Part shown: one piece after another, positions 5,187 through 12,057 of the stretch
Layout: every line of letters starts with the position of its first letter
Numbering within the stretch: the first letter of the stretch is position 1
NCBI GenBank assembly: GCA_030539475.1
Contig: JAUNRY010000045.1
Coordinates: 1-12,157, forward strand
Source of the DNA: Bacteroidia bacterium
GTDB lineage: Bacteria; Bacteroidota; Bacteroidia; Bacteroidales; Dysgonomonadaceae
DNA: 12,157 bases
Direction of reading: 5' to 3'
Translations under genes and position numbers: made by a program
Notes under the pieces: generated by a model
The model's input: only the letters and a program-made list of their open reading frames with translations
Told to the model about the DNA's origin: nothing
Databases searched by the model: none

Positions 5187-6344
5187 ATGATTAAAGGAAA
5201 ATTCCCCACAGATAAGTTTCAATCGCTGGAAACCCCGTTCTATTATTACGATATGGATTTGCTGCGTGAAACGTTGAAGACCGTAAAAAAAGAAACAGAA
5301 AACAAAAAATATTCCATCCATTACGCGCTGAAAGCCAACGCAAATCCGCTGATTTTGAAAGAAATAGCCGCGTATGGTTTTGGCGCCGACTGCGTAAGCG
5401 GAAACGAAATTTTGCGCGCTTTGCAATGCGGCTTTCCGGCGTCGAAAATTGCGTTTGCCGGCGTTGGAAAAACCGACAGGGAAATAAAAATTGGGTTAGA
5501 CAACGATATTTTCTGTTTCAATGTGGAATCGTTGCCCGAAATGGAAGCCATTGAACGATTGGCTTCGGAAACCGGAAAAACAACGCGAATTGCGCTCAGA
5601 ATCAATCCCAACGTTGACGCGCACACGCACAAATACATCACCACCGGGCTGGAAGAAAACAAATTCGGACTCAACGAACCCGATTTGCCGAAGGCAATTG
5701 AATTAATTTCAAGAAGCAGCCACCTGCAACTGATTGGAATGCACTTCCATATCGGGTCGCAGATTACGGATATGTCGTCGTTTGAAAATCTTTGCGTGAA
5801 AGCGCTGGAATTGCAGAATTGGTTTTCCGGGCGCGGAATTTCGTTCGAAATCATTAACGTGGGCGGCGGCCTGGGCATTAACTACCATCATCCCAACCAC
5901 TGTCCCATTGCCGATTTTGAAGCCTATTTCCGCTTGTTTGGAAAATACCTGAAGTTGCAGGAAAACCAAACGCTCCATTTCGAACTGGGGCGATCGGTTG
6001 TTGCGCCTTGCGGTTCGTTAATATCGCGAGCAACTTACGTGAAAGAAGGCATCTCCAAAAAGTTTTTGATTTTAGACGCGGGAATGACCGATTTGCTTCG
6101 CCCCGCGTTGTATCAGGCGTATCATCACATCGAAAACATCAGTTCCGGTAAAGAATACGAAACCTACGATGTGGTGGGCCCGGTTTGCGAATCGAGCGAC
6201 GTCTTCGGTGAGAATATATCGCTAAACCAATCTCAAAGAGGCGATTTTATCGCCATTCGTTCTGCCGGTGCGTATGGCGAAACCATGGCTTCGGCGTACA
6301 ATTGCCGCGAATTGCCCGCTTCTTATTTTTCTGATTCGTTATAA
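5187..6344 (+). CDS. lysA: Diaminopimelate decarboxylase
   Basis: 385 residues, normal length. A PLP fold-type III (alanine-racemase-like) enzyme converting meso-diaminopimelate to L-lysine and CO2, the last step of lysine synthesis; its substrate is also a peptidoglycan precursor. Visible residues: the PLP lysine K49 in HYALKAN, HFHIGSQ (186-192), the phosphate-binding GGGLGI (226-231), ELGR (266-269), the second active-site motif CESSD (334-338) and GAYG...AYN (361-372). The CESSD cysteine and serine favour LysA over other decarboxylases of the fold; carboxynorspermidine decarboxylase would lack this pattern. ATG 5187 starts the standard N-terminus just before TPFYYYDM. It has its own promoter; the glycosyltransferase downstream, 69 nt away, has no visible promoter and may be cotranscribed. 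Confidence 0.95.
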   Translation: MIKGKFPTDKFQSLETPFYYYDMDLLRETLKTVKKETENKKYSIHYALKANANPLILKEIAAYGFGADCVSGNEILRALQCGFPASKIAFAGVGKTDREIKIGLDNDIFCFNVESLPEMEAIERLASETGKTTRIALRINPNVDAHTHKYITTGLEENKFGLNEPDLPKAIELISRSSHLQLIGMHFHIGSQITDMSSFENLCVKALELQNWFSGRGISFEIINVGGGLGINYHHPNHCPIADFEAYFRLFGKYLKLQENQTLHFELGRSVVAPCGSLISRATYVKEGISKKFLILDAGMTDLLRPALYQAYHHIENISSGKEYETYDVVGPVCESSDVFGENISLNQSQRGDFIAIRSAGAYGETMASAYNCRELPASYFSDSL

Positions 6345-6346
6345 AA

Positions 6347-6363
6347 AACGGCCTTTAGCCGTT
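6347..6363 (+). other. Stem-loop AACGGC / GCCGTT after lysA
   Basis: A perfect 6-bp stem with loop CTTTA begins two bases after the lysA stop codon. It is followed by AGCAAC and not by a U-tract, so it is probably not an intrinsic terminator. It overlaps the first unit of the heptad repeat array that fills the rest of the gap. Confidence 0.4.
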
Positions 6364-6408
6364 AGCAACACTAAGCCAAAAGCCGGTTGCCAATAACCGA
6401 TAGCTAAT
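6355..6408 (+). repeat. Degenerate heptad repeat upstream of the glycosyltransferase
   Basis: The lysA-glycosyltransferase gap reads as degenerate 7-bp units: TTAGCCG, TTAGCAA, (CAC), TAAGCCA, (AA), AGCCGGT, TGCCAAT, AACCGAT, AGCTAAT. The shared core is AGCC/AGCN followed by A/T. It ends 5 nt before the ATG at 6414, the same placement as the AAATCGT array before the TPM gene. CGGTT (6384-6388) and AACCG (6395-6399) can also pair. Confidence 0.5.
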
Positions 6409-6413
6409 AAATT

Positions 6414-7589
6414 ATGGATTTTTCGCACTACCTGAATTTTGATTTTTCGCTCCCTTTTTGGATAATTTCGGGAGCGGTATCGCTGTTTTTCATTGTTCAA
6501 CTGATTTATTACCTGTGGATTTACAGAAAACCGTATGCTTATGAACTCAAAAGAGACAAATCGCAGCTTTCAGCCGATAATTTGCCGTCGGTATCGGTAA
6601 TAATTGCATCGAAGAACGAGTCGGAAAACCTGCAAAAGTATCTTCCGTCAATTTTGGAACAGGATTATCCGCATTTTGAAGTTGTGGTCGTAAATATGGG
6701 TTCTACCGACGAAACAGATATGTTGCTCAAGGGGCTCAGTCAAAAATACACAAACCTTTATCATACCTACGTTCCCGCCGAAGCTGAGGATTTGAACGAC
6801 AAAAAACTGGCGCTGACTCTCGGCATTAAAGCGGCAAAAAACGATGTCTTGCTCTTTACCGAAGCTTATTGCGTACCTGTTTCAAACAAATGGATTCAAG
6901 AGTTTGCCAACGAGTTTTCCAACGGAAAAGACATCGTCCTGGGCTTTTGCCGGCTGGAGATTGAAAAGAAAGTTGCCATGCGTAAATTCATACTTTACGA
7001 CAACCTTGTTCACGGCTTAAAATACTTGTCGCTGGCCATTATCGGGAAGCCGTTTATGGGAATCGGGCGAAATATGGCCTACAAAAAAGAAATTTTTTTC
7101 GAAAGAAAAGGTTTTTCTCCCATACTGAATATTGAAGCCGGCGAAGACGATTTGTACATCAATAAAATAGTAAAAAGAAAAAATGTGGGAGTGGTGGTTT
7201 CGCCGGAAAGCATGACGAAAAGCGATGTAGTGAATAATTTCTTCACGTGGCGTGCGCTGAAATCCAAGTATCTATACACCAAACAGTTTTATAGGGGAAT
7301 TTCGTCTTTTGTTTTCGGCTTCGAAACTTTGTCGAAATACCTGTTTTATCTCTCGGTTGTTGCCGGAATAGCATACGGAGTTTTTCACGAGAATTATCCG
7401 ATAATCGCTTTCAGCGTAATTTTGTTGATCGCGAGATTTATCGTTCAACTAAACATCATCGGCAAAAACAGCCGCTTGTTCGGCGCCGGAAAATTCCATA
7501 TCAACCTGTTGTTTTTCGATATCTTTCAGCCGTTTAACAACTTCAGGTTCAGAAAATACGCCAACAGGAAAAAGCAATTCAAGCGATGA
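6414..7589 (+). CDS. Membrane family-2 glycosyltransferase with altered active-site motifs
   Basis: 391 residues. One N-terminal membrane helix (about 15-37), a GT-A domain (about 58-285) and two or three C-terminal hydrophobic helices (about 302-323, 328-347 and a weak one near 362-372). The fold is recognised by PSVSVIIASKNESENLQKYL, SILEQDYPHFEVVVVN, GRNMAYKK (218-225) and GEDDLYINK (243-251). However, the donor-binding site reads VNMGSTDET where VNDxSxDET is usual; the DxD position is LLFTEAYCVP (147-154), i.e. E-A-Y instead of D-A-D; and the QxxRW-type motif is TWRALKSKYLY (278-288). The GEDD acid pair is kept. It may have an unusual metal-independent mechanism or be a non-catalytic relative. 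The reading frame is intact and codon use is normal, so it is not an ordinary pseudogene. Acceptor and product are unknown; it is probably envelope-related. Confidence 0.88.
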   Translation: MDFSHYLNFDFSLPFWIISGAVSLFFIVQLIYYLWIYRKPYAYELKRDKSQLSADNLPSVSVIIASKNESENLQKYLPSILEQDYPHFEVVVVNMGSTDETDMLLKGLSQKYTNLYHTYVPAEAEDLNDKKLALTLGIKAAKNDVLLFTEAYCVPVSNKWIQEFANEFSNGKDIVLGFCRLEIEKKVAMRKFILYDNLVHGLKYLSLAIIGKPFMGIGRNMAYKKEIFFERKGFSPILNIEAGEDDLYINKIVKRKNVGVVVSPESMTKSDVVNNFFTWRALKSKYLYTKQFYRGISSFVFGFETLSKYLFYLSVVAGIAYGVFHENYPIIAFSVILLIARFIVQLNIIGKNSRLFGAGKFHINLLFFDIFQPFNNFRFRKYANRKKQFKR

Positions 7590-7746
7590 GATTTTTTGTT
7601 GAAGAAAAATCGGTTTCCTGTCATTGTGGCATTAAAAATCATGAATTTGTATCGTGCACGGTTAAAGCGGGTTAATGGGTTGGTTTTTTTTGTTAAAAGT
7701 GTCAAAAAAGCTCGCTCGCAATAAACTTTCGTACGTTTTTTGTTTC

Positions 7747-7754
7747 TAATTTTG
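7747..7754 (+). promoter_or_regulatory. degP promoter (TAATTTTG -7 box)
   Basis: TAATTTTG is the same octamer as in the lysA and rpoD promoters and is 45 nt before the degP start. A TTTC (7727-7730) lies 16 nt upstream as a weak -33 candidate. The 210-bp gap from the glycosyltransferase stop also holds an AT-rich hairpin right after that stop (GATTTTT 7590-7596 with AAAAATC 7605-7611) and otherwise nothing I recognise. Confidence 0.65.
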
Positions 7755-7799
7755 CGTATAGAGAATACAAGACGTAAAAAACAAATGTAATATAAGAAT

Positions 7800-9326
7800 A
7801 TGAATACTGGAAACGTAAAAAACATGATGGTAATTGTTGTAGTTGCCATTCTTAGTTCGGTTATTACTCTTTTTGGGTATAATGCCATTTCGAAAAACAA
7901 TTCGAATAAATTATTAGGTTCTTCCGCGAGTGTTGAACAAAGTGAATATGCCAACACTTTCGATCAGAGCAAAAACGTGAGGCTGGCAAGTTTAACCACA
8001 TCGCAAGGTTACCCCGATTTCACCGAGGCGGCTTCCCAATCGGTAAACGGCGTGGTACACGTAAAAGTAAAATCCATAAGCCAGCAACAATATATGAGTC
8101 CTTTCGACTTCTTTTTCGGCTTTGGAAACAGAACTCCCCAGCCGCGCGAACAAATCGGCTTTGGCTCGGGTGTAATCATCTCCAAAGACGGATACATCAT
8201 CACCAATAACCACGTGGTGGAAGGCGCTACCGAAGTGTCGGTAACGTTGAACGACAACCGTGAATTTACCGCCAAAGTTGTGGGAACCGATTCACAAACC
8301 GATATTGCTCTGCTGAAGATTGAAGGCAGCGATTTTCCTTACCTCACTTTCGGAAATTCCGATGCGTTACAGGTAGGAGAATGGGTGTTGGCTGTTGGAA
8401 ATCCGTTTAATCTAACCTCAACCGTAACTGCCGGAATTGTGAGCGCCAAAAATCGCGGCGACATTGTTGGCGGCGGCAATTTGGGCATCCAATCGTTCAT
8501 TCAGGTCGATGCGGCCGTAAACCGCGGCAACAGCGGCGGAGCGTTGGTAAATACCCGCGGCGAACTGGTGGGAATCAACACGGCTATCTTTTCTCAATCG
8601 GGCGATTTTAGCGGATTGGCTTTCGCCGTGCCCATTTCCATTGCCGGAAAAGTAGCGGCCGATATAAAACAATACGGAGCGGTGCAACGAGCATATTTGG
8701 GAATTTCTGTCATGCCCATTGAAGTAGCCAGACGCGAAGATCCTGAAAGAGCAAAGGAATTGTCGCAAATAGTAGGTGTTGTGATAGATGATTTCGGCGA
8801 TAGAAGCGCTTCCAAAGCTGCCGGATTGGAAAAAGGCGATATCATTAAAGCGATAAACAACGTGCAGATCCGGAATTTTGCCGGGCTGCAAGATCAGTTG
8901 AGCCGCTATCGTCCGGGCGATAAAGTGAAAGTAACCGTTGACAGAAACGGCAAAGAACTGTCTTATACGGTAGAACTGCAAAACGATGCCGGCACCACCG
9001 AAGTACAACGCGGCTCAGACTCCATGGACCTGCTGGGGGCTACCTTCAACGAGATTCCAAACAGCAGAAAACAGCAACTGGGTATCAACAGCGGAGTGGA
9101 AGTGGCCGGCGTTGAGAATAACGGCCTGTTTAGGAAAGAAGGCATAAACAAAGGATTCATCATAATGCGGGTAAACAATGCACCCGTTAACAGCGGCGAC
9201 GATATATCCAAAATCGTATCGGCGGTTAGCGCCGGCAGTCAGGACAAAGTGATTCTCATAGCCGGTTTTTATCCCAACGGAAGAACGCAATACATTGCTA
9301 TTGACTTGTCGCAGGGAACAAGATAA
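7800..9326 (+). CDS. degP: Periplasmic serine protease Do (DegP/HtrA)
   Basis: 508 residues. An N-terminal hydrophobic segment (about 9-28) exports or anchors the protein in the periplasm. The trypsin-like domain carries the full catalytic triad: H138 in NNHVV, D168 in TDIALLK and S245 in GNSGGAL. Two PDZ domains follow: PDZ1 about 297-385 (RAYLGISV ... GLEKGDIIKAINN) and PDZ2 about 410-500 (a shorter, more diverged version with GFIIMRVNN). The enzyme degrades or chaperones misfolded envelope proteins, including outer membrane proteins such as the OmpA-like protein encoded downstream. Length is slightly above the E. coli protein. A DegQ/DegS assignment is less likely because two PDZ domains are present. 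The ATG at 7800 gives a short charged N-terminus before the hydrophobic run. It has its own promoter and is separated from rpoD by 205 bp. Confidence 0.95.
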   Translation: MNTGNVKNMMVIVVVAILSSVITLFGYNAISKNNSNKLLGSSASVEQSEYANTFDQSKNVRLASLTTSQGYPDFTEAASQSVNGVVHVKVKSISQQQYMSPFDFFFGFGNRTPQPREQIGFGSGVIISKDGYIITNNHVVEGATEVSVTLNDNREFTAKVVGTDSQTDIALLKIEGSDFPYLTFGNSDALQVGEWVLAVGNPFNLTSTVTAGIVSAKNRGDIVGGGNLGIQSFIQVDAAVNRGNSGGALVNTRGELVGINTAIFSQSGDFSGLAFAVPISIAGKVAADIKQYGAVQRAYLGISVMPIEVARREDPERAKELSQIVGVVIDDFGDRSASKAAGLEKGDIIKAINNVQIRNFAGLQDQLSRYRPGDKVKVTVDRNGKELSYTVELQNDAGTTEVQRGSDSMDLLGATFNEIPNSRKQQLGINSGVEVAGVENNGLFRKEGINKGFIIMRVNNAPVNSGDDISKIVSAVSAGSQDKVILIAGFYPNGRTQYIAIDLSQGTR

Positions 9327-9372
9327 AGAAAAACGAGTTAATTAAAGTTAATCGGTCGCTTTTTTGTAACAA

Positions 9373-9432
9373 AAACACCCAAAGTGTGTTTCTATAACAG
9401 AAGGATTTGGATTTTCCGAATCCTTCGCTGTT
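9373..9432 (+). terminator. Two consecutive stem-loops after degP
   Basis: The first is AAACAC (9373-9378) with GTGTTT (9386-9391), loop 7 nt. The second is much stronger: AACAG (9396-9400) with CTGTT (9428-9432), AAGGATT (9401-9407) with AATCCTT (9419-9425), one T-G wobble and GG/CC, a 2-nt bulge (9426-9427) and a 5-nt loop, in total 15 pairs. No U-tract follows. It most likely marks the degP transcript end or stabilises it, but a regulatory RNA structure cannot be excluded. Confidence 0.45.
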
Positions 9433-9467
9433 AAAGGAGAATGAGAGAAATTTGCGCTTACAGTTTC

Positions 9468-9494
9468 TTTATTCGGAAAAAAGCAGTAATTTTG
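9468..9494 (+). promoter_or_regulatory. rpoD promoter (TAATTTTG -7 box)
   Basis: TAATTTTG at 9487-9494 lies 37 nt before the rpoD start. TTTATTCGG (9468-9476) sits 10 nt upstream of it, identical in sequence and spacing to the lysA promoter. TTTC at 9464-9467 is 19 nt upstream and could be the -33 element. Because RpoD is expected to read this class of promoter, autoregulation is plausible. Confidence 0.7.
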
Positions 9495-9531
9495 CACCCC
9501 GATTTCAAACAGAAAGGATAATATATAATAA

Positions 9532-10392
9532 ATGAGGCAATTAAAAATAACAAAATCAATCACGAATCGTGAAAGCGCTTCTTTGGATAAATACTTGCAG
9601 GAGATAGGCCGCGAAGACCTTATTACTGTGGAAGAAGAAGTGGAGTTGGCTCAGGCAATTAAAAAAGGAGACAGGCGAGCTCTGGAAAAATTGACCCGCG
9701 CTAACCTGCGTTTTGTGGTATCGGTAGCGAAGCAATACCAAAACCAGGGGCTCAGCCTTCCCGATTTGATTAACGAAGGCAACCTGGGACTGATAAAAGC
9801 TGCCGAAAAGTTTGATGAAACCCGCGGTTTTAAGTTTATCAGCTATGCCGTTTGGTGGATTCGCCAGTCAATTCTGCAGGCGTTGGCTGAACAATCGAGA
9901 ATTGTAAGGTTGCCGCTTAATCAGGTGGGCTCGCTCAACAAAATAAGCAAAGCTTTCCAAAAATTCGAACAAGAGAACGAACGCCGCCCATCGGCCGAAG
10001 AACTCGCGCAGGAACTTGACCTCTCGGTGGACAAGGTTACCGATTCGCTGAAAGTTTCCGGGCGCCACATATCGATGGACGCTCCTTTTGTGGAAGGCGA
10101 GGACAATAGCTTGCTGGATGTGTTGGTGAATGACGATGCCCCCATTGCCGACAGGACGCTGATAAATGAGTCGCTGCAAAAAGAGATCGACCGGGCGCTT
10201 GCCACCCTCACCGAACGCGAAAGCGATATTATAAAGATGTTTTTCGGCATCGGTTGTCAGGAAATGACATTGGAAGAGATCGGCGATAAATTTCAGCTTA
10301 CCCGCGAACGTGTGCGCCAGATTAAAGAAAAAGCCATCAGAAGGCTTCGTCAAGATTCACGCAGTAAACTGTTGAAAAGTTATTTAGGGTAA
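9532..10392 (+). CDS. rpoD: Primary RNA polymerase sigma factor (RpoD/SigA)
   Basis: 286 residues. Region 1.2 (about 14-50, SLDKYLQEIGREDLIT), region 2 (about 55-125, with NLRFVVSVAKQYQNQGL, DLINEGNLGLIKAAEKFD and the -10-recognition segment SYAVWWIRQSI), region 3 (about 130-210, RLPLNQVGSLNKI ... RRPSAEELAQ) and region 4 (about 215-285, TLTERE, helix-turn-helix EEIGDKFQLTRERVRQIKEK). Region 1.1 and the large non-conserved insertion of proteobacterial RpoD are absent, which is normal for Bacteroidetes primary sigma factors; these recognise TTTG / TAnnTTTG promoters. It should therefore drive lysA, degP, ompA and itself in this window. A heat-shock or stationary-phase sigma is less likely given the very high conservation of region 2 and the complete 1.2. 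It has its own promoter and a stem-loop over its stop codon. Confidence 0.95.
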   Translation: MRQLKITKSITNRESASLDKYLQEIGREDLITVEEEVELAQAIKKGDRRALEKLTRANLRFVVSVAKQYQNQGLSLPDLINEGNLGLIKAAEKFDETRGFKFISYAVWWIRQSILQALAEQSRIVRLPLNQVGSLNKISKAFQKFEQENERRPSAEELAQELDLSVDKVTDSLKVSGRHISMDAPFVEGEDNSLLDVLVNDDAPIADRTLINESLQKEIDRALATLTERESDIIKMFFGIGCQEMTLEEIGDKFQLTRERVRQIKEKAIRRLRQDSRSKLLKSYLG

Positions 10393-10432
10393 TTTTACCA
10401 CATAAATATGAAAAATTGTGGAAAAATACCCT
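10386..10432 (+). terminator. Imperfect inverted repeat spanning the rpoD stop codon
   Basis: Bases 10386-10402 (AGGGTAATTTTACCACA) pair with 10417-10432 (TGTGGAAAAATACCCT) with one bulged A and one mismatch; the loop is 14 nt. The stop codon TAA (10390-10392) is inside the 5' arm. A T-rich stretch (CATTTTCATCATTTTTT) follows about 10 nt later. It probably ends rpoD transcription, though the stem is AT-rich. Confidence 0.45.
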
Positions 10433-10471
10433 ATTAGGCTACATTTTCATCATTTTTTCTTAAAAAAACGC

Positions 10472-10500
10472 TTGTGTTTTGGAAATTAGACTTATCTTTG
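10472..10500 (+). promoter_or_regulatory. ompA-like gene promoter (TTG-N18-TATCTTTG)
   Basis: TATCTTTG at 10493-10500 matches TAnnTTTG; TTG at 10472-10474 lies 18 nt upstream as a -33 element. This is the best two-part match in the window. Transcription would start near 10507, about 155 nt before the coding start. No other TAnnTTTG is seen closer to the gene. Confidence 0.7.
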
Positions 10501-10662
10501 CGTTGATTTCGCTTAAGATAAAGTAAAATTTAAAAGTTTTTTAATCTCTGGCGAACATTTTAAAAATACAAATGTTATAAAAACAGATAATATTCGACAG
10601 TTTCAACTATAATAATTATCGAGTTATTGTATAAAAACAAATTTTAATTAGAATTTAAATTT
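10501..10662 (+). other. Long A/T-rich 5' leader of the OmpA-like gene
   Basis: About 155 nt of very A/T-rich sequence separate the predicted transcription start from the ATG. It contains AACATTT (10554-10560) pairing with AAATGTT (10570-10576) and shorter AT-only complementarities near 10612-10630. The last 20 nt before ATG are almost only A and T with no Shine-Dalgarno motif. Such leaders in Bacteroidetes are thought to favour translation of abundant proteins; no riboswitch class is recognisable. Confidence 0.5.
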
Positions 10663-11817
10663 ATGAAAAAGTTTAGTTTACTTTTAATTTCTGCTCTTGT
10701 TGCATTCAGTATGAGTGCGCAAGAAGTGCAAAATGTTTCGAATGGTACTGTGTACCTGAAAGACAGAGGTGGTGATCACTGGTACATTGGTATTGGTGGT
10801 GGTACAAATCTTTATTTTACTAAAGCTGAAAACGACGCAGGCGCAAGTTTTGGCGATCGTTTGGGATGGATGGGTCAACTTGAAGTAGGCAGATGGAATT
10901 CTCCGGTTTGGGGAACTCGTTTGGTTATCGATGGCGGCCACATTAAACACGTTGCTAACGTACCTCACGGACCCGAGCAAAATTGGCTTGGCGGTCACCT
11001 TGACATGATGTGGAATATGACCAATGCTTTGGGCGGATATAATCCGGACAGAGTTTGGAACATTGCTCCTTATCTTGGTATAGGTTATATGTACGGTTTG
11101 GATGCAGACTGGAAAAAACCGAATCCTGACGGTGATTTGTTCAAACACCAAAACCAAACTCTTACTTACAACGTTGGTTTAATCAACAATTTCCAACTTT
11201 CAAGAAGTGTTGCTCTTTTCCTTGAATTGGGCTGGAGAGTAATGCAAGAAAGTTTTGATGGTAGCCCAACAGGTGGAGATTATGATTACGACAGCATGTT
11301 CACCGGAACTGCAGGTGTTAAATTCGGTCTTGGAAAACAAGATTTCACTCCTGCTGAGTTGATGGATTACAACTTAATCAACGACTTGAACAGCCAAATC
11401 AACAGACTGCGCGCTGAAAACGAAGAACTCAGAAAAAGACCGGAAAGTTGTCCTGACTGTCCTGAAGTTGCTCCTGCTCCTGTTACTGAAGGTGTTTACG
11501 TTCCTAACGTAGTATTCTTCCGCATCAACTCTTCAACTATTGACAGAGGCCAGCAAGTTAGCATCTACAACACTGCTGACTACTTGAAAGCTAATCCGAA
11601 TGCAAGAGTTAACATCGTAGCATACGCCGACAGACAAACCGGTACACCTCCGTACAACATGGCTCTTTCTGAAAGACGTGCTAAAGCTGTTGCTGACGCA
11701 TTGATTAACGAGTACGGAATTGACAGCAGCCGCGTATCAGTTGACTGGAAAGGTGATACAGAACAGCCTTACGCAGAAAACGACTGGAACCGCGTAGCTA
11801 TCTTCTTTGCTGAATAA
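10663..11817 (+). CDS. OmpA-family major outer membrane protein
   Basis: 384 residues. Signal peptide 1-19/20 (MKKFSLLLIS ... MSAQ). Residues about 35-225 look like an outer membrane beta-barrel: alternating strands with aromatic girdles (HWYIGIGGGTNLYF, GRWNSPVWGTRL, IAPYLGIGYMYGL, SVALFLELGWRVM, GTAGVKFGLG). A coiled-coil linker (about 236-260) and a Pro-rich stretch with CPDC (263-266) lead to the OmpA peptidoglycan-binding domain (about 278-384): VVFFRINSSTID, the diaminopimelate-contacting D323 in YADRQTG, and R338 or R339 in LSERRAKAVADAL. Codon choice (many GTT, GCT, CGT) differs from neighbours and fits high expression. It tethers the outer membrane to peptidoglycan and may act as a slow porin; it resembles the OmpA-like proteins of Porphyromonas. 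The symbol is left empty because several paralogues are usual. It has its own promoter, a long leader and a strong terminator, so it is monocistronic. Confidence 0.93.
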   Translation: MKKFSLLLISALVAFSMSAQEVQNVSNGTVYLKDRGGDHWYIGIGGGTNLYFTKAENDAGASFGDRLGWMGQLEVGRWNSPVWGTRLVIDGGHIKHVANVPHGPEQNWLGGHLDMMWNMTNALGGYNPDRVWNIAPYLGIGYMYGLDADWKKPNPDGDLFKHQNQTLTYNVGLINNFQLSRSVALFLELGWRVMQESFDGSPTGGDYDYDSMFTGTAGVKFGLGKQDFTPAELMDYNLINDLNSQINRLRAENEELRKRPESCPDCPEVAPAPVTEGVYVPNVVFFRINSSTIDRGQQVSIYNTADYLKANPNARVNIVAYADRQTGTPPYNMALSERRAKAVADALINEYGIDSSRVSVDWKGDTEQPYAENDWNRVAIFFAE

Positions 11818-11841
11818 TCTGAAAAGTCAGATAACTATACT

Positions 11842-11873
11842 AAAAAAAGCATCTCTATTGAGATGCTTTTTTT
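11842..11873 (+). terminator. Intrinsic terminator of the OmpA-like gene
   Basis: GCATCTC (11849-11855), loop TATT, GAGATGC (11860-11866), followed by seven T (11867-11873) and preceded by seven A (11842-11848) that extend the stem. It is a classic rho-independent terminator 25 nt after the stop, and the A-run lets it work on both strands. Confidence 0.92.
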
Positions 11874-11953
11874 GTTTCCCGATGCGGTCAAATTGTTGCG
11901 CCGACGAGTGAAATACAAGTTTAAACAAGTTGTTGAACAGTATATATCTCAAT

Positions 11954-12057
11954 AGATTTCTCCCTACGGTCGAAATGACGGTTCATTGAAAAGAAAGCGG
12001 CTTTACCGCCGCTTTCTTTCTGCACAGGCTCGTCTCTTCGACCGTAGGAAGAAGTCT
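11954..12057. repeat. REP-like element: 27-bp imperfect inverted repeats around a hairpin
   Basis: The arms 11954-11980 and 12031-12057 are inverted copies matching at 23 of 27 positions, with a perfect 12-bp core (CCTACGGTCGAA at 11963-11974; TTCGACCGTAGG at 12037-12048). They flank a perfect hairpin at 11990-12019. The 8-bp direct repeat TCTCAATA occurs at 11947-11954 and 12055-12062, at the two edges. The core resembles dispersed REP-type palindromes with the CGGTCGAAATGAC signature that I remember from many bacterial intergenic regions. No gene is inside. Confidence 0.7.
11990..12019. terminator. Perfect 12-bp hairpin, possible bidirectional terminator
   Basis: AAAGAAAGCGGC (11990-12001), loop TTTACC, GCCGCTTTCTTT (12008-12019). 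GC-rich centre and A/T-rich ends on both sides allow termination on either strand, although the T-tracts are interrupted by C. It lies between the plus-strand OmpA-like gene and a possible minus-strand gene end. Confidence 0.6.

Noticed and set aside
7590..7611. Terminator after the glycosyltransferase
   Set aside because: The GATTTTT/AAAAATC hairpin has only two G-C pairs, in an all-AT stem, and no U-tract after it; too weak to call.
8418..9008. 196-codon minus-strand frame inside degP
   Set aside because: It lies antisense to conserved protease and PDZ coding sequence with an intact catalytic serine; a shadow caused by codon composition.
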